Made by a program: the position numbers and the translations under genes. A model generated the notes under the pieces. It searched no databases. It had not been told where the DNA came from and was given only the letters and a program-made list of their open reading frames with translations. A stretch of DNA of 64,000 bases from Stappia stellulata DSM 5886 (lineage in GTDB: Bacteria > Pseudomonadota > Alphaproteobacteria > Rhizobiales > Stappiaceae), in contig NZ_AUIM01000012.1 of assembly GCF_000423705.1 (NCBI RefSeq), forward strand, positions 62,001 to 126,000, given 5' to 3'. Below are positions 1-9,592 of this stretch, in pieces; position 1 is the first letter of the stretch; every line of letters starts with the position of its first letter.

Positions 1-375
1 CTCATGCAGATGACGCAGCCCGTCGTGGGTGCGTTTGGTGCCGTCCGCCATCGACTGGCCGAGCTTGTGGCTCATGCCGTCGAGCCGCTCGTTCACCGCA
101 CGCATCAGGTCACCCTGGCGTGTGCCGAAAACCTCAGCCATCGTCTGCATCCGGCCGGTCATTTCCGACTGGACCTTCAGCAGGTCGGAGATCCGCCCTT
201 CGAGCTCGCGGGCCTGTTCCTCCGCCCGCCATTCCGCGTGGCGTCGCGCGCGGGCGAGCCGCATCAGCACGATCAGCGCCAGCGCGAGCAGAACGGCAAC
301 GCCGAGCGCTGTGGACGTCAGCGCCTGCGCCACGGTGACGGGCCGGTCGCCCAGGGAAAACAGAATCGCATCCAT
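1..375 (-). CDS. rmuC: DNA recombination protein RmuC, N-terminal part (runs off the window)
   Basis: The reverse strand from an ATG at 375 is open to the window edge (125 codons). It starts with MDAILFSL, has a hydrophobic segment at about residues 18-38, and then a long charged helical region with heptad-like spacing. A single N-terminal membrane anchor followed by a coiled coil is the usual start of RmuC, a protein linked to limiting inversions and genome rearrangement; the nuclease-like domain would lie outside the window. It is divergent from def, with about 105 bp between them. The assignment rests on architecture and position next to def, as often seen in Rhizobiales, because no catalytic part is visible. 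Confidence 0.75.
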   Translation of the reverse strand, partial: MDAILFSLGDRPVTVAQALTSTALGVAVLLALALIVLMRLARARRHAEWRAEEQARELEGRISDLLKVQSEMTGRMQTMAEVFGTRQGDLMRAVNERLDGMSHKLGQSMADGTKRTHDGLRHLHE

Positions 376-481
376 GGAAACAAATATAGAACATCCGCGC
401 GCGGCGGAAAACGCCCCCGTTGCAGCGTCCGGGAGGCAGGCGCGCGTTGACGGCGGCGCGCGCATCTCATATTTGAGCGGC

Positions 482-1000
482 ATGACAAAGCGAGACATTC
501 TCATTCTGCCGGAGGCGAAACTGCGCCTCGTGAGCGATCCCGTGGAGCGGGTCGACGATGCCGTGCGCCAGCTGGCCGACGACATGCTGGAAACCATGTA
601 TGCCGCGCCGGGCATCGGACTGGCCGCGATCCAGATCGGCGAGCCACGGCGCATGCTGGTGATGGACGTCGCGCGCGAGGACGAAGACCCGGATCCGATG
701 GTGGTGATCAACCCCGAGATCGTCTGGGAATCGCCGGAACTGGCAACCTATCAGGAAGGCTGCCTTTCCATTCCCGAGTACTATGCGGATGTGGAGCGTC
801 CCGCGCGCATCGGGTTGCGCTTTCTCGACCGCGCCGGCGCTCAGCGCGAGCTTGAGGCCGACGGCCTGCTTGCGACCTGCCTGCAGCATGAGATCGATCA
901 CCTGAACGGCGTTCTGTTCATCGATCACATTTCCAAGCTGAAGCGCGACCGAGTGATGAAGAAGTTCCAGAAGCAGGCGCGTCTGGCGGAGAAACCTTGA
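482..1000 (+). CDS. def: Peptide deformylase
   Basis: The 172-residue product removes the formyl group from the N-terminal methionine of new proteins and is a metal-dependent cytosolic enzyme. All three family motifs are present: GIGLAAIQ at residues 44-51, EGCLS at 92-96 (metal-binding Cys) and HEIDH at 136-140 (two His ligands and the catalytic Glu). The frame is open far upstream, but the ATG at 482 gives the standard family start (MTKRDIL) and normal length. It is the first of a rightward block with fmt and truA, so formylation and deformylation genes sit together as in many bacteria. Confidence 0.97.
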   Translation: MTKRDILILPEAKLRLVSDPVERVDDAVRQLADDMLETMYAAPGIGLAAIQIGEPRRMLVMDVAREDEDPDPMVVINPEIVWESPELATYQEGCLSIPEYYADVERPARIGLRFLDRAGAQRELEADGLLATCLQHEIDHLNGVLFIDHISKLKRDRVMKKFQKQARLAEKP

Positions 1001-1286
1001 CCGCCGCGGCAGCGATTGCCTTGCGCGCCGGGAGCCGGCCTGATGGACAGGGCCTGTTTCCTCATGGTTTTCGCTGTCTTTTTCGCACTCATGCCCCCTG
1101 TCGCCAACCTGTCGCTGGCAGGGGATCGCGCTCCTGGCGATGCCCGAAGGGTGTCCCTCGTCGGGCGGGCGTTCCTGGCGGGGGTCGCGATGGACGTGAC
1201 GGTGACGAGCCTCGGGGCGTTGTGACCGGGGCCTGCAGCCTGATGGCGCGTTCCGCGACCAGGCCGGACCGGAAAAGGAGACACGG

Positions 1287-2234
1287 ATGACCTTGCGGAT
1301 CGTCTTCATGGGCACGCCCGAGTTCTCGGTACCCACGCTGGTGGAGATCGTGGGGCAGGGGCATGATGTTGTTGCCTGCTACACCCAGCCGCCGCGCAAG
1401 GCCGGGCGGGGCATGGAGGAGCGCAAGTCGGCCGTGCATCAGGCGGCCGAAACGCTGGGCATCGAGGTGCGCACGCCGGTCTCGCTGAAATCAGCCGAGG
1501 AGCAGGCCCGCTTCGCAGACCTCGAGGCCGATGTCGCCGTTGTCGTCGCCTACGGTCTCTTGTTGCCGCAAGCCATTCTCGATGCGCCGCGCCACGGCTG
1601 TCTCAATCTTCACGCCTCGCTGCTGCCACGCTGGCGCGGGGCCGCTCCGATCAACCGCGCGATCATGGCCGGTGACCGCGAAACCGGCGTCGAGGTGATG
1701 CGCATGGAGGCCGGCCTCGATACCGGCGCCGTGTGCATGGCCGAACGGGTCGCCATCGACGACGCCATGACGGCGGGCGACCTGCATGACCGGCTTTCCG
1801 CGCTCGGCGGCGACCTGATGGTGCGCGCGCTCGGCGCGCTCGCCCGCGGCGGGCTGACCGAAACGCCGCAGGCGGAAGAGGGCGTGACCTACGCCAGGAA
1901 ACTCGCCAAGTCCGAAACACGCATCGACTGGACGCAGGCCGCGCGCGCGGTGCACGATCACATTCGCGGCCTGTCGCCCTTTCCCGGCGCCTGGTGCGAG
2001 ATCGAGATCGCGGGCGCGCGCGAGCGTGTCAAGATCCTGCGCAGCGCGCTTGCCGGCGATGTCGAAACGGCGGCGCCCGGAACGCTGCTTGCAGCGGAGG
2101 GCGACACGCTTGTCGTTGCCTGCGGCGCGGGCGCGGTGCGCCTGCTTCAGTTGCAGCGCGCCGGACGCAAGCCGATGGCGGCGGACGCCTTTCTGCGCGG
2201 CGCGCAGCTTCGCGTTGGCGACGCAATCGCCTAG
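1287..2234 (+). CDS. fmt: Methionyl-tRNA formyltransferase
   Basis: The 315-residue enzyme transfers a formyl group from 10-formyl-tetrahydrofolate to initiator Met-tRNA. The N-terminal formyltransferase domain contains [16 protein letters not shown] (107-122), which holds the catalytic Asn and His, and the GLDTG segment with catalytic Asp145. The C-terminal tRNA-binding domain starts near residue 205. The start is supported by the purine-rich AAAAGGAGACACGG just before the ATG. It lies 286 bp downstream of def, and I see no convincing gene in that gap (a weak 69-codon frame from 1016 is not supported). Confidence 0.97.
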   Translation: MTLRIVFMGTPEFSVPTLVEIVGQGHDVVACYTQPPRKAGRGMEERKSAVHQAAETLGIEVRTPVSLKSAEEQARFADLEADVAVVVAYGLLLPQAILDAPRHGCLNLHASLLPRWRGAAPINRAIMAGDRETGVEVMRMEAGLDTGAVCMAERVAIDDAMTAGDLHDRLSALGGDLMVRALGALARGGLTETPQAEEGVTYARKLAKSETRIDWTQAARAVHDHIRGLSPFPGAWCEIEIAGARERVKILRSALAGDVETAAPGTLLAAEGDTLVVACGAGAVRLLQLQRAGRKPMAADAFLRGAQLRVGDAIA

Positions 2235-2267
2235 GATCGAAACCGAAGCCTCAACCGGACCCTGATC

Positions 2268-2798
2268 ATGACCCGCCATCCCGTTCCCGAACCCGTCATT
2301 CGCCCCGTTGCGGAGGCCGATCACGCGGAGATTTCGATGCTGCTCGCCGCCGCCTTCGGTCAGGACGCGGAAGCGCGTCTGGTGACGGAACTGCGCGCCT
2401 GCGGCGCACTGGTGCTGGAACAGGTCTCCGTCGATCCGGATGGCACGCTGGAGGGCTATGTCGCCTTTTCCCGCGTCACCGGCGCGGGCGCGGCGCACCG
2501 TCTCGCGATCTCCTGTCTGGCGCCGGTCGCGGTGCGCCCCGACCGGCAGCGCAGCGGCGTCGGCACGCAGCTGATCGAGGCGACACTCGCGCAGCTGCGC
2601 GCGAATGGCGAGGATCTGGTGCTGGTGCTCGGACCGCCGTCCTATTATCCACGCTTCGGCTTCGATGCCGCGCTTGCCGGCAAGGTCGCCGCGCCCTTTG
2701 CCGGCACGGCCTTCCAGGCGCTGGCGCTGAGCGAGGCCGCCCCCGCCGCCATGCCCATCGAGGTCGATTTCGCAACGCCCTTCCAGGCCTTCGACTGA
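2268..2798 (+). CDS. GNAT-family N-acetyltransferase (YhbS-like)
   Basis: The 176-residue product shows the GNAT fold: an N-terminal strand VIRPVAEADHAEI, a helix around LLAAAFGQDAEARL, and an acetyl-CoA binding segment VRPDRQRSGVGTQLIEA with the Q/R-x-x-G-x-G/A pattern, followed by GPPSYYPRFGF, typical of the YhbS subgroup. It probably acetylates a small molecule or protein; the substrate cannot be read from sequence. It sits 33 bp after fmt and 18 bp before truA, so co-transcription is likely. Function beyond acetyltransferase is unknown. Confidence 0.85.
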   Translation: MTRHPVPEPVIRPVAEADHAEISMLLAAAFGQDAEARLVTELRACGALVLEQVSVDPDGTLEGYVAFSRVTGAGAAHRLAISCLAPVAVRPDRQRSGVGTQLIEATLAQLRANGEDLVLVLGPPSYYPRFGFDAALAGKVAAPFAGTAFQALALSEAAPAAMPIEVDFATPFQAFD

Positions 2799-2816
2799 CG
2801 AGCACACCGGGAAGCC

Positions 2817-3623
2817 ATGCCCCGCTACAAGATCACCGTTGATTATGACGGCCGCCCCTTCGTCGGCTGGCAGCGCCAGGACAACGGTCCCTCCGTGCAG
2901 GCGGTGATCGAACGGGCGATCACGGCATTTACCGGGGAGACCGTCTCCATCGGCGGGGCGGGGCGTACCGATTCCGGCGTGCATGCGCTCGGACAGGTGG
3001 CGCATCTCGATCTGGAAAAGGACTGGCCGGCGGCGACAGTGCTCGGCGCGCTGAATTTCCACTGCCAGCCGGACCCGGTCGCGCTGCTCGATTGCGAGAA
3101 GATGCATGACGGTTTCGACGCGCGGTTTTCCGCGATCCGCCGGCACTACCGCTACCGGATCGCCAACCGCCTTGCGCCGCTCACCCACGACCGCGGCCTT
3201 GCCTGGCAGGTGAAGAAGCCGCTCGACGCCGATGCCATGAACGAGGCCGCGCAGGTCTTCGTCGGCCACCACGACTTCACAACCTTCCGCCACACCCGGT
3301 GTCAGGCAAGGAGCCCGTGGAAGACGCTCGAGGCCTTCCGCGTCTGGCGCGACGGCGAGGTGGTGATTGCCGAATGCAGCTCGCGCTCCTTCCTGCACAA
3401 TCAGGTGCGCTCCATGGTCGGAACGCTTCGCCTGGTCGGCGACGGCCGCTGGACGGCCGAGGACGTGGCCGCCGCACTCGATGCGCGCGACCGCGAGGCC
3501 TGCGGGCCGGTCGCTCCGCCCGACGGGCTTTATCTGACCCGCGTCGATTACCGCTCCGCGGACGAAGACCGCGCGTCGCGCGCGGCCTGGCTGGCGGAAG
3601 CCGAGGAGACGCCCGGAGGCTAA
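2817..3623 (+). CDS. truA: tRNA pseudouridine(38-40) synthase TruA
   Basis: The 268-residue enzyme isomerises uridines 38-40 in the tRNA anticodon arm. The catalytic motif [11 protein letters not shown] is present, with the nucleophile at Asp52. [16 protein letters not shown] and the [16 protein letters not shown] segment in the C-terminal half are also family hallmarks, and the length is normal. It ends the def-fmt-GNAT-truA run. Its TAA stop overlaps by four bases the stop of the convergent gene on the other strand. Confidence 0.97.
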   Translation: MPRYKITVDYDGRPFVGWQRQDNGPSVQAVIERAITAFTGETVSIGGAGRTDSGVHALGQVAHLDLEKDWPAATVLGALNFHCQPDPVALLDCEKMHDGFDARFSAIRRHYRYRIANRLAPLTHDRGLAWQVKKPLDADAMNEAAQVFVGHHDFTTFRHTRCQARSPWKTLEAFRVWRDGEVVIAECSSRSFLHNQVRSMVGTLRLVGDGRWTAEDVAAALDARDREACGPVAPPDGLYLTRVDYRSADEDRASRAAWLAEAEETPGG

Positions 3624-4456
3624 GCCTCCGGTGCCGCTGCCTCGCCCGGGTCCGGATCGGGCACCAGCTTGCGATAGAGATGCCAGGTGGTGTGGCCGAG
3701 CACCGGCAGCGTCACCAGAAGGCCGGCGAAGACCGGCAGCATCGACAAGAGCATCGTGACGGTGATGATCAGCGCCCAGCCGATCATCGGCTTCGGACTG
3801 GTGACGACCGCGCGCACGCTGGTGATCATCGCGGTGATGAAATCGACCTCCCGGTCGAGCAGCATCGGGAAGGAGACCACCGTCAGCGAGAACAGCACGA
3901 TGGAGAGCGCGGCGCCGACGATGTTGCCGATCAGGAGAAACATCAGGCCTTCCGGCGTGGTCACCACCACCTCGACGAAGGCGGAAAAGCTGGCGAACGA
4001 CTGGAAGCCCAGGAACAGCGCCAGGAGAAGCCGGACCTGATACATCCACATGATCTGGACGAAGAGCACGACGAAAGCCATCCATGCCAGTTCGCGCCGG
4101 CGCTGCGCCCAGATCACGGCGAGCACGCCATACCAGTCGAGCGGTTCGTCGTTTTCCAGCCGCCGGCTGACCTCATAGAGGCCGACGGCGACGAAGGGGC
4201 CGATCAGGCCGAAGGCGATGGCGAGCGGATAGCTCAGGTAACTCATGTGGAGGGCGGAGGCCGTCAGCAGCACGACGATGCCGCCAAGCGCGTAGACGCC
4301 GCCGAAGAACAGGCCGAAGCGCGGGGCCTTTCGGAAATCGCGCATGCCTGCGCCAAGCGCATCGACGATGGCATCGAAGCCGATGGCATTGACGCGTGTC
4401 GGGTCTGGTCGGCGTTCGAATGTGTCGGCCTGGGCCGCGCCGTCGCTGCTCGTCAT
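3620..4456 (-). CDS. DUF2189-family membrane protein
   Basis: The 278-residue product has a polar N-terminal 45 residues and then about six hydrophobic segments (for example [49 protein letters not shown], and two near the C-terminus). The pattern R[11 protein letters not shown] and [11 protein letters not shown] matches alphaproteobacterial DUF2189 proteins of unknown function. The start at 4456 is chosen because GGAGGACA precedes it; the open frame continues upstream without a ribosome site. It is probably an inner-membrane protein at the end of the leftward dapD-dapE block. Confidence 0.8.
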   Translation of the reverse strand: MTSSDGAAQADTFERRPDPTRVNAIGFDAIVDALGAGMRDFRKAPRFGLFFGGVYALGGIVVLLTASALHMSYLSYPLAIAFGLIGPFVAVGLYEVSRRLENDEPLDWYGVLAVIWAQRRRELAWMAFVVLFVQIMWMYQVRLLLALFLGFQSFASFSAFVEVVVTTPEGLMFLLIGNIVGAALSIVLFSLTVVSFPMLLDREVDFITAMITSVRAVVTSPKPMIGWALIITVTMLLSMLPVFAGLLVTLPVLGHTTWHLYRKLVPDPDPGEAAAPEA

Positions 4457-4548
4457 GGGGTGTCCTCCGCAAACTGTTCTTGTGTCTGGCGCTACAATGC
4501 CATCGCCGGGCGGCGTCGAACAGTCGGAGAGTTTCGGATGCGCTGCCG

Positions 4549-5145
4549 TCAGACCGCGACCCCGTAGAGCCGCGCGAAGGCTTCCCCGATCACCATGCTG
4601 AGCGCGAACTCCAGCGCAACGAGGCTCACGGCAAGGCCGAAGGAGCACTCGAGCGCCGCCCGCGTGACGATGTAGCGATAGCGCAGGAAGACGAACATGA
4701 TCGTGAGAAGTCCGAGGAAATGGAGTTTCGATCCGATCAGATCGAAGTAGAAAGCGGCGAAGAGGGGTGTCGCGATCAGCGCCATCAGGAACTGCGACCA
4801 GTTGCGCAGAACGACGAAGGTCGCATATCTGTCGGCGATGCCGAGCACCCCGGCAAAGGGCATCAGCGCCAGCGGGAAGAAAAACCAGTCGACGACAAGC
4901 GAAATGTAGCCGGCGATCGCGAAATCGGCGAACTCCGGAAGCCCCCGATGACCCAGCTCGATCCTGGTGAGCTCATAGTCGGAAAACGTGACGATGACAT
5001 AGAAAAGCATGATCGGGACGATCAGCTGGAAGGATCGCCAGAAGCCGGAGGTCGACACATCATACAGGCTGGGATCGAGAGGACGCTTGAGAAACAGCGC
5101 CCAGGCGCCTTTCGTCGAAAGGCGGATTTCGGCAAGGCTTAGCAT
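4549..5145 (-). CDS. Hypothetical multi-pass membrane protein
   Basis: The 198-residue product begins MLSLAEIRLSTKGAW and has four to five hydrophobic stretches (about residues 37-55, 70-100, 115-135, 140-160 and 170-190). No known domain is recognised. It lies between dapE (32 bp upstream) and the DUF2189 gene (92 bp downstream) on the same strand, so it is probably in the same transcript. The ATG at 5145 gives a compact protein; the frame continues upstream without support. No function can be proposed. Confidence 0.65.
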   Translation of the reverse strand: MLSLAEIRLSTKGAWALFLKRPLDPSLYDVSTSGFWRSFQLIVPIMLFYVIVTFSDYELTRIELGHRGLPEFADFAIAGYISLVVDWFFFPLALMPFAGVLGIADRYATFVVLRNWSQFLMALIATPLFAAFYFDLIGSKLHFLGLLTIMFVFLRYRYIVTRAALECSFGLAVSLVALEFALSMVIGEAFARLYGVAV

Positions 5146-5177
5146 GATACTGTCCCGAAGGGGCCTTGAGGGAAATC

Positions 5178-6350
5178 TCAGGCGGCTGAAAAATAGCTGT
5201 CCAGAAACCGGCGATAGATTGCCGCGAGGCGGTCGAGATCGGCGGTGGCGACGCGTTCGTCGACCTTGTGCATCGTCTGGCCGACGAGACCGAATTCCAC
5301 GACCGGGCAATAATTCTTGATGAACCGCGCATCCGAGGTGCCGCCGCCGGTGGAAAGCTCCGGCCGGCGTCCGGTTTCCGCTTCGACCGCTTCGCTCAGC
5401 GCGTCGATGAGGGCCGCGTCATGGGTGAGGAAGCTGTCGCTGGAATCGGGGGCAAAGGCGAGGCTCCAGTCGCAGGAAAGCCCGGTGACCTCCGACAGCG
5501 CCTGCCGCAGCCGCGTGCGCAGGCTCTCCACCGACCATGTGTCGTTGAAACGCACGTTGAAGCGCGCTTGCGCCTGACGCGGGATCACGTTGGTCGCCGT
5601 GTTGCCGATATCGATGGTGGTGATTTCCAGGTTCGACGGCTGGAACCGCTCGTTGCCGGCGTCGAGCATGAGTGACTGAAGCGTGCCGAGCAGGACAAGC
5701 AGGTCCGGCACCGGGTTCTTCGCCAGATGCGGATAGGCGACATGGCCCTGCACGCCGGTCACCGTCACCGTGCCCGTCAGCGACCCGCGCCGCCCCACCT
5801 TGATGGCGTCGCCGAGCGCGTCGGGATTGGTCGGTTCGCCGACGATACAGGCATCGAAGCTGTGTCCTTGCGCCCTTGCCCAGTCGAGCAGCTTGACCGT
5901 GCCGTTGACCGCCGGGCCTTCCTCGTCGCCGGTGATCAGGAAGGAGAGCGTGCCGGGGATCTTGCCGCCGTGCGCCTCGATAAAGCCGAGCGCGGCGGCG
6001 GCAAAGGCGGCGATCCCGCCCTTCATGTCGACCGCGCCGCGTCCGTAGAGCACGCCGTCGACGATCTCGCCCGAAAACGGGGGGTGCTGCCAGGCGTCTG
6101 CATCGCCGGCCGGAACGACGTCGGTGTGGCCCGCGAAGACGAAATGCGGTGCGCCCGAGCCGATGGTGGCGAAGAGGTTTTCCACGTCCGGGGTGTTGTC
6201 GTCGCGAAAGACCATGCGGCTGACGCTGAACCCGGCCGCTTCCAGCCGCGCCTCCAGAAGCGCCAGCGCGCCGCCTTCCGCCGGTGTTACCGAGGGGCAG
6301 CGCAACAGGTCGCGGGCGAGGCTGACGGCGGGCGAAAGCGGGTCTGTCAT
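5178..6350 (-). CDS. dapE: Succinyl-diaminopimelate desuccinylase
   Basis: The 390-residue M20-family zinc hydrolase removes succinate from N-succinyl-L,L-diaminopimelate in lysine and peptidoglycan precursor synthesis. Metal ligands and catalytic residues are visible: HTDVVPAGD (His75 and Asp77), GRGAVDMKGG (Asp108), GDEEGP (Glu143, Glu144), and a C-terminal GGTSDARF region. The length matches the family. dapD is encoded about 600 bp upstream on the same strand, with a DUF805 gene between, so two successive steps of the succinylase branch are grouped. Confidence 0.96.
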   Translation of the reverse strand: MTDPLSPAVSLARDLLRCPSVTPAEGGALALLEARLEAAGFSVSRMVFRDDNTPDVENLFATIGSGAPHFVFAGHTDVVPAGDADAWQHPPFSGEIVDGVLYGRGAVDMKGGIAAFAAAALGFIEAHGGKIPGTLSFLITGDEEGPAVNGTVKLLDWARAQGHSFDACIVGEPTNPDALGDAIKVGRRGSLTGTVTVTGVQGHVAYPHLAKNPVPDLLVLLGTLQSLMLDAGNERFQPSNLEITTIDIGNTATNVIPRQAQARFNVRFNDTWSVESLRTRLRQALSEVTGLSCDWSLAFAPDSSDSFLTHDAALIDALSEAVEAETGRRPELSTGGGTSDARFIKNYCPVVEFGLVGQTMHKVDERVATADLDRLAAIYRRFLDSYFSAA

Positions 6351-6398
6351 GGGCAGGCGGTCCGGTTCGGGCAGGGGGCGGTAGGTCGGGAACCGCGC

Positions 6399-6827
6399 TC
6401 AGGTCGGTCGCTTCCAGCGGCTGTTGGGGCCAGGGCCATAGGCATTGGGCCCGTCCTGTCCGGGGATCAGGCCAAGGCCGGCGATAAAGAGCAGGTTGAT
6501 CATCGGGATGAAGACGAGAATGGCCAGGAAACCGGTCAACCCGCGATCCTGCAGCCGCTTGATCACCAGCGCCAGCTCCACCCACTGGAAGGCGATCAGC
6601 ATGAACGGCATCAGCGGATTGGCTTCGATGAAGGAGGCCATTGCCTCCGGCAACGGCGTTTCCGGCGTGATTGTCGTGTCGCGCAGCCAGACGGTGATCG
6701 CGATGGCGAAAAACGTCCAGACCAGCGCGAAGGACAGCCAGTAGGGCTCGCGCGAGATGCGGCCGATCGGATTGAAGAACAGCCAGACCAGACTTTGAGG
6801 TCCGGGATGGGGAACGGGTGCGGACAT
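6399..6827 (-). CDS. DUF805-family membrane protein
   Basis: The 142-residue product has the DUF805 pattern: an N-terminal WLFFNPIGRISREPYW segment, three to four membrane spans, VIKRLQDRGLTGFLA in the loop, and a C-terminal GQDGPNAYGPGPN. The start at 6827 (MSAPVPHPG) follows a short purine stretch; an ATG eight codons upstream is possible. Members are inner-membrane proteins of unknown function. It sits between dapD and dapE on the same strand, with 48 bp to dapE. Confidence 0.85.
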   Translation of the reverse strand: MSAPVPHPGPQSLVWLFFNPIGRISREPYWLSFALVWTFFAIAITVWLRDTTITPETPLPEAMASFIEANPLMPFMLIAFQWVELALVIKRLQDRGLTGFLAILVFIPMINLLFIAGLGLIPGQDGPNAYGPGPNSRWKRPT

Positions 6828-6945
6828 GGGATCCCTTGCGCAAGCAGGCATGTGCCGGGGCGGGCGGCGGCCTTCCGGTCACCCCTTCAGGTAGGCTGTC
6901 CGCCGGCGGCAATCAAGCCGCCGGCGGGCATGACGGGCGTGCGGA

Positions 6946-7803
6946 TCAGGCGCGCAGCAGCTCGTTGATCGAGGTCTTGGAGCGAGTCTTCTCGTCGACG
7001 CGCTTGACGATCACGGCGCAATAGAGGTTCGGACCCGGCTCGCCGTTCGGCATCGGCTTGCCCGGCATGGTGCCGGCGACGACGACCGAATAGGGCGGAA
7101 CTTCGCCGTAGGAGACTTCACCGGTGGCGCGGTCGACGATCTTGGTCGACTGGCCGATGAAGACACCCATGCCGAGCACGGAGCCCTCGCGCACGATGCA
7201 GCCCTCGACCACTTCCGAGCGCGCGCCGATGAAGCAATTGTCCTCGATGATCACCGGGCCGGCCTGCAGCGGCTCCAGCACGCCGCCGATGCCGACGCCG
7301 CCCGACAGGTGCACGCCCTTGCCGATCTGCGCGCAGGAGCCGACGGTGGCCCATGTGTCGACCATCGTGCCCTCGTCGACGAAGGCGCCGAGGTTGACGA
7401 AGGAGGGCATCAGCACGACGTCGCGGCCGATATGGGCCGAGCGGCGCACGATGCAGCCGGGCACGGCGCGAAAGCCGGCGGTTTCGAAATCGATGCCGCG
7501 CCAGCCGTCGAATTTCGACGGCACCTTGTCCCACCAGGTCGCATCGCCCGGTCCGCCCTTGATCGTCTCCATCGGATTGAGCCGGAAGGAGAGCAGCACC
7601 GCCTTTTTCAGCCACTGGTTCACGACCCAGTCGCCATCGTGCTTTTCGGCGACGCGGGCATGGCCACGGTCGAGCAGGTCGAGCGCCGTGTTGACGGCAT
7701 CGCGGATCTCGCCGGTCGTATGCGCGTCGATCGCAGCACGATCCTCGAAGGCGGCATCGATGATGGCGGCCAGTTTCGACTGGTCGATGTGGGCTGTGTT
7801 CAT
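6946..7803 (-). CDS. dapD: 2,3,4,5-tetrahydropyridine-2,6-dicarboxylate N-succinyltransferase
   Basis: The 285-residue enzyme transfers succinyl from succinyl-CoA to tetrahydrodipicolinate, a committed step of the succinylase route to lysine and meso-diaminopimelate. The middle of the protein is a left-handed beta helix of hexapeptide repeats ([44 protein letters not shown]), followed by a typical C-terminal [14 protein letters not shown]. The ATG at 7803 gives the normal family start MNTAHIDQ and is preceded by GGAG; the upstream open frame is out of family. It is the first gene of the leftward block with dapE. Confidence 0.97.
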   Translation of the reverse strand: MNTAHIDQSKLAAIIDAAFEDRAAIDAHTTGEIRDAVNTALDLLDRGHARVAEKHDGDWVVNQWLKKAVLLSFRLNPMETIKGGPGDATWWDKVPSKFDGWRGIDFETAGFRAVPGCIVRRSAHIGRDVVLMPSFVNLGAFVDEGTMVDTWATVGSCAQIGKGVHLSGGVGIGGVLEPLQAGPVIIEDNCFIGARSEVVEGCIVREGSVLGMGVFIGQSTKIVDRATGEVSYGEVPPYSVVVAGTMPGKPMPNGEPGPNLYCAVIVKRVDEKTRSKTSINELLRA

Positions 7804-7985
7804 GTGCGCGAAACTCCGGGCTGAATTTGTGGGATGAATGCGGGATTTGAGCCAAAATCTGTCGGCGCGACCTAAGCCTTGCCGCCCTGCGAAGTCAAGG
7901 CCGCGTGCCATGGCCGCCCCGTGACCGGATGACCTGTGGCGTTTCCGGCTGGACAGGGGCGGTTGCGCTGCCTAAGCGAAGTGCC

Positions 7986-8891
7986 ATGGAACTCTGGATC
8001 CCGATCACGATTTTCGCCGCGTTTTGCCAGAACGCGCGCTCGGCGCTGCAAAAGCACCTGAAGGGCCGGCTCGGCACGACGGGCGCGACCTTCGTGCGCT
8101 TCGGCTACGGCTTTCCCTTCGCGCTCGCCTATCTGGGCCTTCTGGTCTACGGCCTCGGGTATGCGCTGCCGTCGCCGGGCGGGGACTTCTGGGCCATCGG
8201 CGCGGCGGGCGGGCTTGCCCAGATCGCGGCGACCTTCCTGCTGGTGCATCTGTTCAGCTACCGCAACTTCGTGGTCGGCACGGCCTATTCCAAGACCGAG
8301 CCGGTGCAGGCCGCCGTCTTCGGGCTGGTCTTTCTCGGCGAGACGGTGACCGCGATGGCCGCTTTCGCGATCGCCATCGGCGTCGCCGGCGTGGTGATGA
8401 TCTCGCTTGCCGGTCAACGGGTCGGCCTCAAGAGCGTCATTGCCGCGCTCACCGGCCGTCCGGCGCTGATCGGTCTCGCCTCGGCGGCGCTCTTCGGGGT
8501 CTCGGCGGTCTGCGTGCGCGGGGCGTCGCTGTCGCTCGGCGGGCCGAATTTCCTCATGCAGGCCGGCTTCACGCTGGCCTATGTCACCGTTTTCCAGACG
8601 CTCGCCATGGCGATATGGATGATCTGGCGCGAACCGGACCAATTGGCCGCGAGCCTTGCGAGCTGGCGCACCGCGATCTGGGTCGGCCTGTCGGGGGTGG
8701 CGGGATCTGCCGGCTGGTTCACGGCAATGACGCTGCAGCAGGTCGCCTATGTGCGTGCGCTTGCCCAGATCGAGCTGGTCTTCACCTTCCTCGTTTCCTG
8801 GCTTGTCTTCCACGAACGAATGCGCACCAGCGAGGCTGCCGGCGCGCTGTTGATCGTCGCCGGCATCGTCGTGCTGCTTCTGGGGGTGTGA
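7986..8891 (+). CDS. EamA/DMT-superfamily transporter
   Basis: The 301-residue integral membrane protein has about ten hydrophobic segments arranged as two halves of five, as in EamA-type drug/metabolite transporters. AYSKTEPVQAAVFGLVFLGE in the first half and ALAQIELVFTFLVSWLVFHE in the second are the usual paired motifs before the last span of each half. The ATG at 7986 is chosen for a membrane-starting N-terminus. The substrate is unknown. It is transcribed away from dapD, with about 180 bp between the two starts. Confidence 0.85.
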   Translation: MELWIPITIFAAFCQNARSALQKHLKGRLGTTGATFVRFGYGFPFALAYLGLLVYGLGYALPSPGGDFWAIGAAGGLAQIAATFLLVHLFSYRNFVVGTAYSKTEPVQAAVFGLVFLGETVTAMAAFAIAIGVAGVVMISLAGQRVGLKSVIAALTGRPALIGLASAALFGVSAVCVRGASLSLGGPNFLMQAGFTLAYVTVFQTLAMAIWMIWREPDQLAASLASWRTAIWVGLSGVAGSAGWFTAMTLQQVAYVRALAQIELVFTFLVSWLVFHERMRTSEAAGALLIVAGIVVLLLGV

Positions 8892-8923
8892 CGTGCGCCG
8901 CGCACCGCCCGGCTCGGCCCGGA

Positions 8924-9451
8924 TCAGGCCTTTTTCACATATTGCGTGAGGATGACGATCCGTTGCCCCTCGACGCGGCCCTCGATATGGGCGGCATTGT
9001 CGGGCACCAGCGAAATCTTGCGCACCGCCGTGCCGCGCTTGGCGGTAAAGCCGGCCCCTTTCACGGTGAGGTCCTTGATCAAGGTGATCGTATCGCCGGC
9101 AGCAAGCACCGCGCCGTTACAGTCGACATGCACGACGGCATCTGCATCGGTGTCCGCACCGCTCATGCCCTCTTCGGCCCAGGCCAGGACGTCGGGTTCC
9201 AGATAGGCGATTTCCAGGACCTCGCGCGCCCAGGGCGCTTCCGGCATCGCCTTCAGGAGCCGCCAGGCAACGACCTGCACTGCCGGCTCCGTGCTCCAGA
9301 TCGCCTCGTTGAGGCACTGCCAGTGCGGGCCGTCTAGGGGGCCTTTCTCGACCCCGTCCCGGCAGGTGTCGCACAGGGGCAGGCTTTCGTCGCGTGGCGT
9401 GACGGTGACGTCGGTGGTGGTGTCGGCAGAGCAAAGGGCGCAGGTCGCCAT
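8924..9451 (-). CDS. PhnA/YjdM-family zinc-ribbon protein
   Basis: The 175-residue product has an N-terminal zinc ribbon with Cys4-x2-Cys7 and Cys27-x2-Cys30, then a region containing HWQCLNEAIW, and a C-terminal beta-rich domain with AVVHVDCNGAVLAAGDTITLIKDL and KRGTAVRKISLV. This C-terminal domain is the PhnA/YjdM signature; despite the name the family is not a proven phosphonate hydrolase. The start at 9451 gives the usual MATCALC N-terminus. It is convergent with the DMT transporter, with 32 bp between stops. Confidence 0.88.
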   Translation of the reverse strand: MATCALCSADTTTDVTVTPRDESLPLCDTCRDGVEKGPLDGPHWQCLNEAIWSTEPAVQVVAWRLLKAMPEAPWAREVLEIAYLEPDVLAWAEEGMSGADTDADAVVHVDCNGAVLAAGDTITLIKDLTVKGAGFTAKRGTAVRKISLVPDNAAHIEGRVEGQRIVILTQYVKKA

Positions 9452-9592
9452 GGGAAATCCAATCGGTTGAACGCGCGCCTGCGGCTGGTCGGTCGACGCG
9501 CAAGAAAGGCAAGGCCCGAGGCATAGGCCGCCGCACCGCGTCTGTCCATGTCGGGGCAAGTCCGGATGACAACGCCGGGCGCCGGATGTCGT

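Noticed and set aside
1016-1225. 69-codon frame between def and fmt with a hydrophobic stretch
   Set aside because: No ribosome site, no family, and high-GC composition explains it.
1491-4085. Very long open frame (864 codons) on the reverse strand
   Set aside because: It lies antisense to fmt, the acetyltransferase and truA, has no recognisable protein, and comes from low stop-codon frequency in GC-rich DNA.
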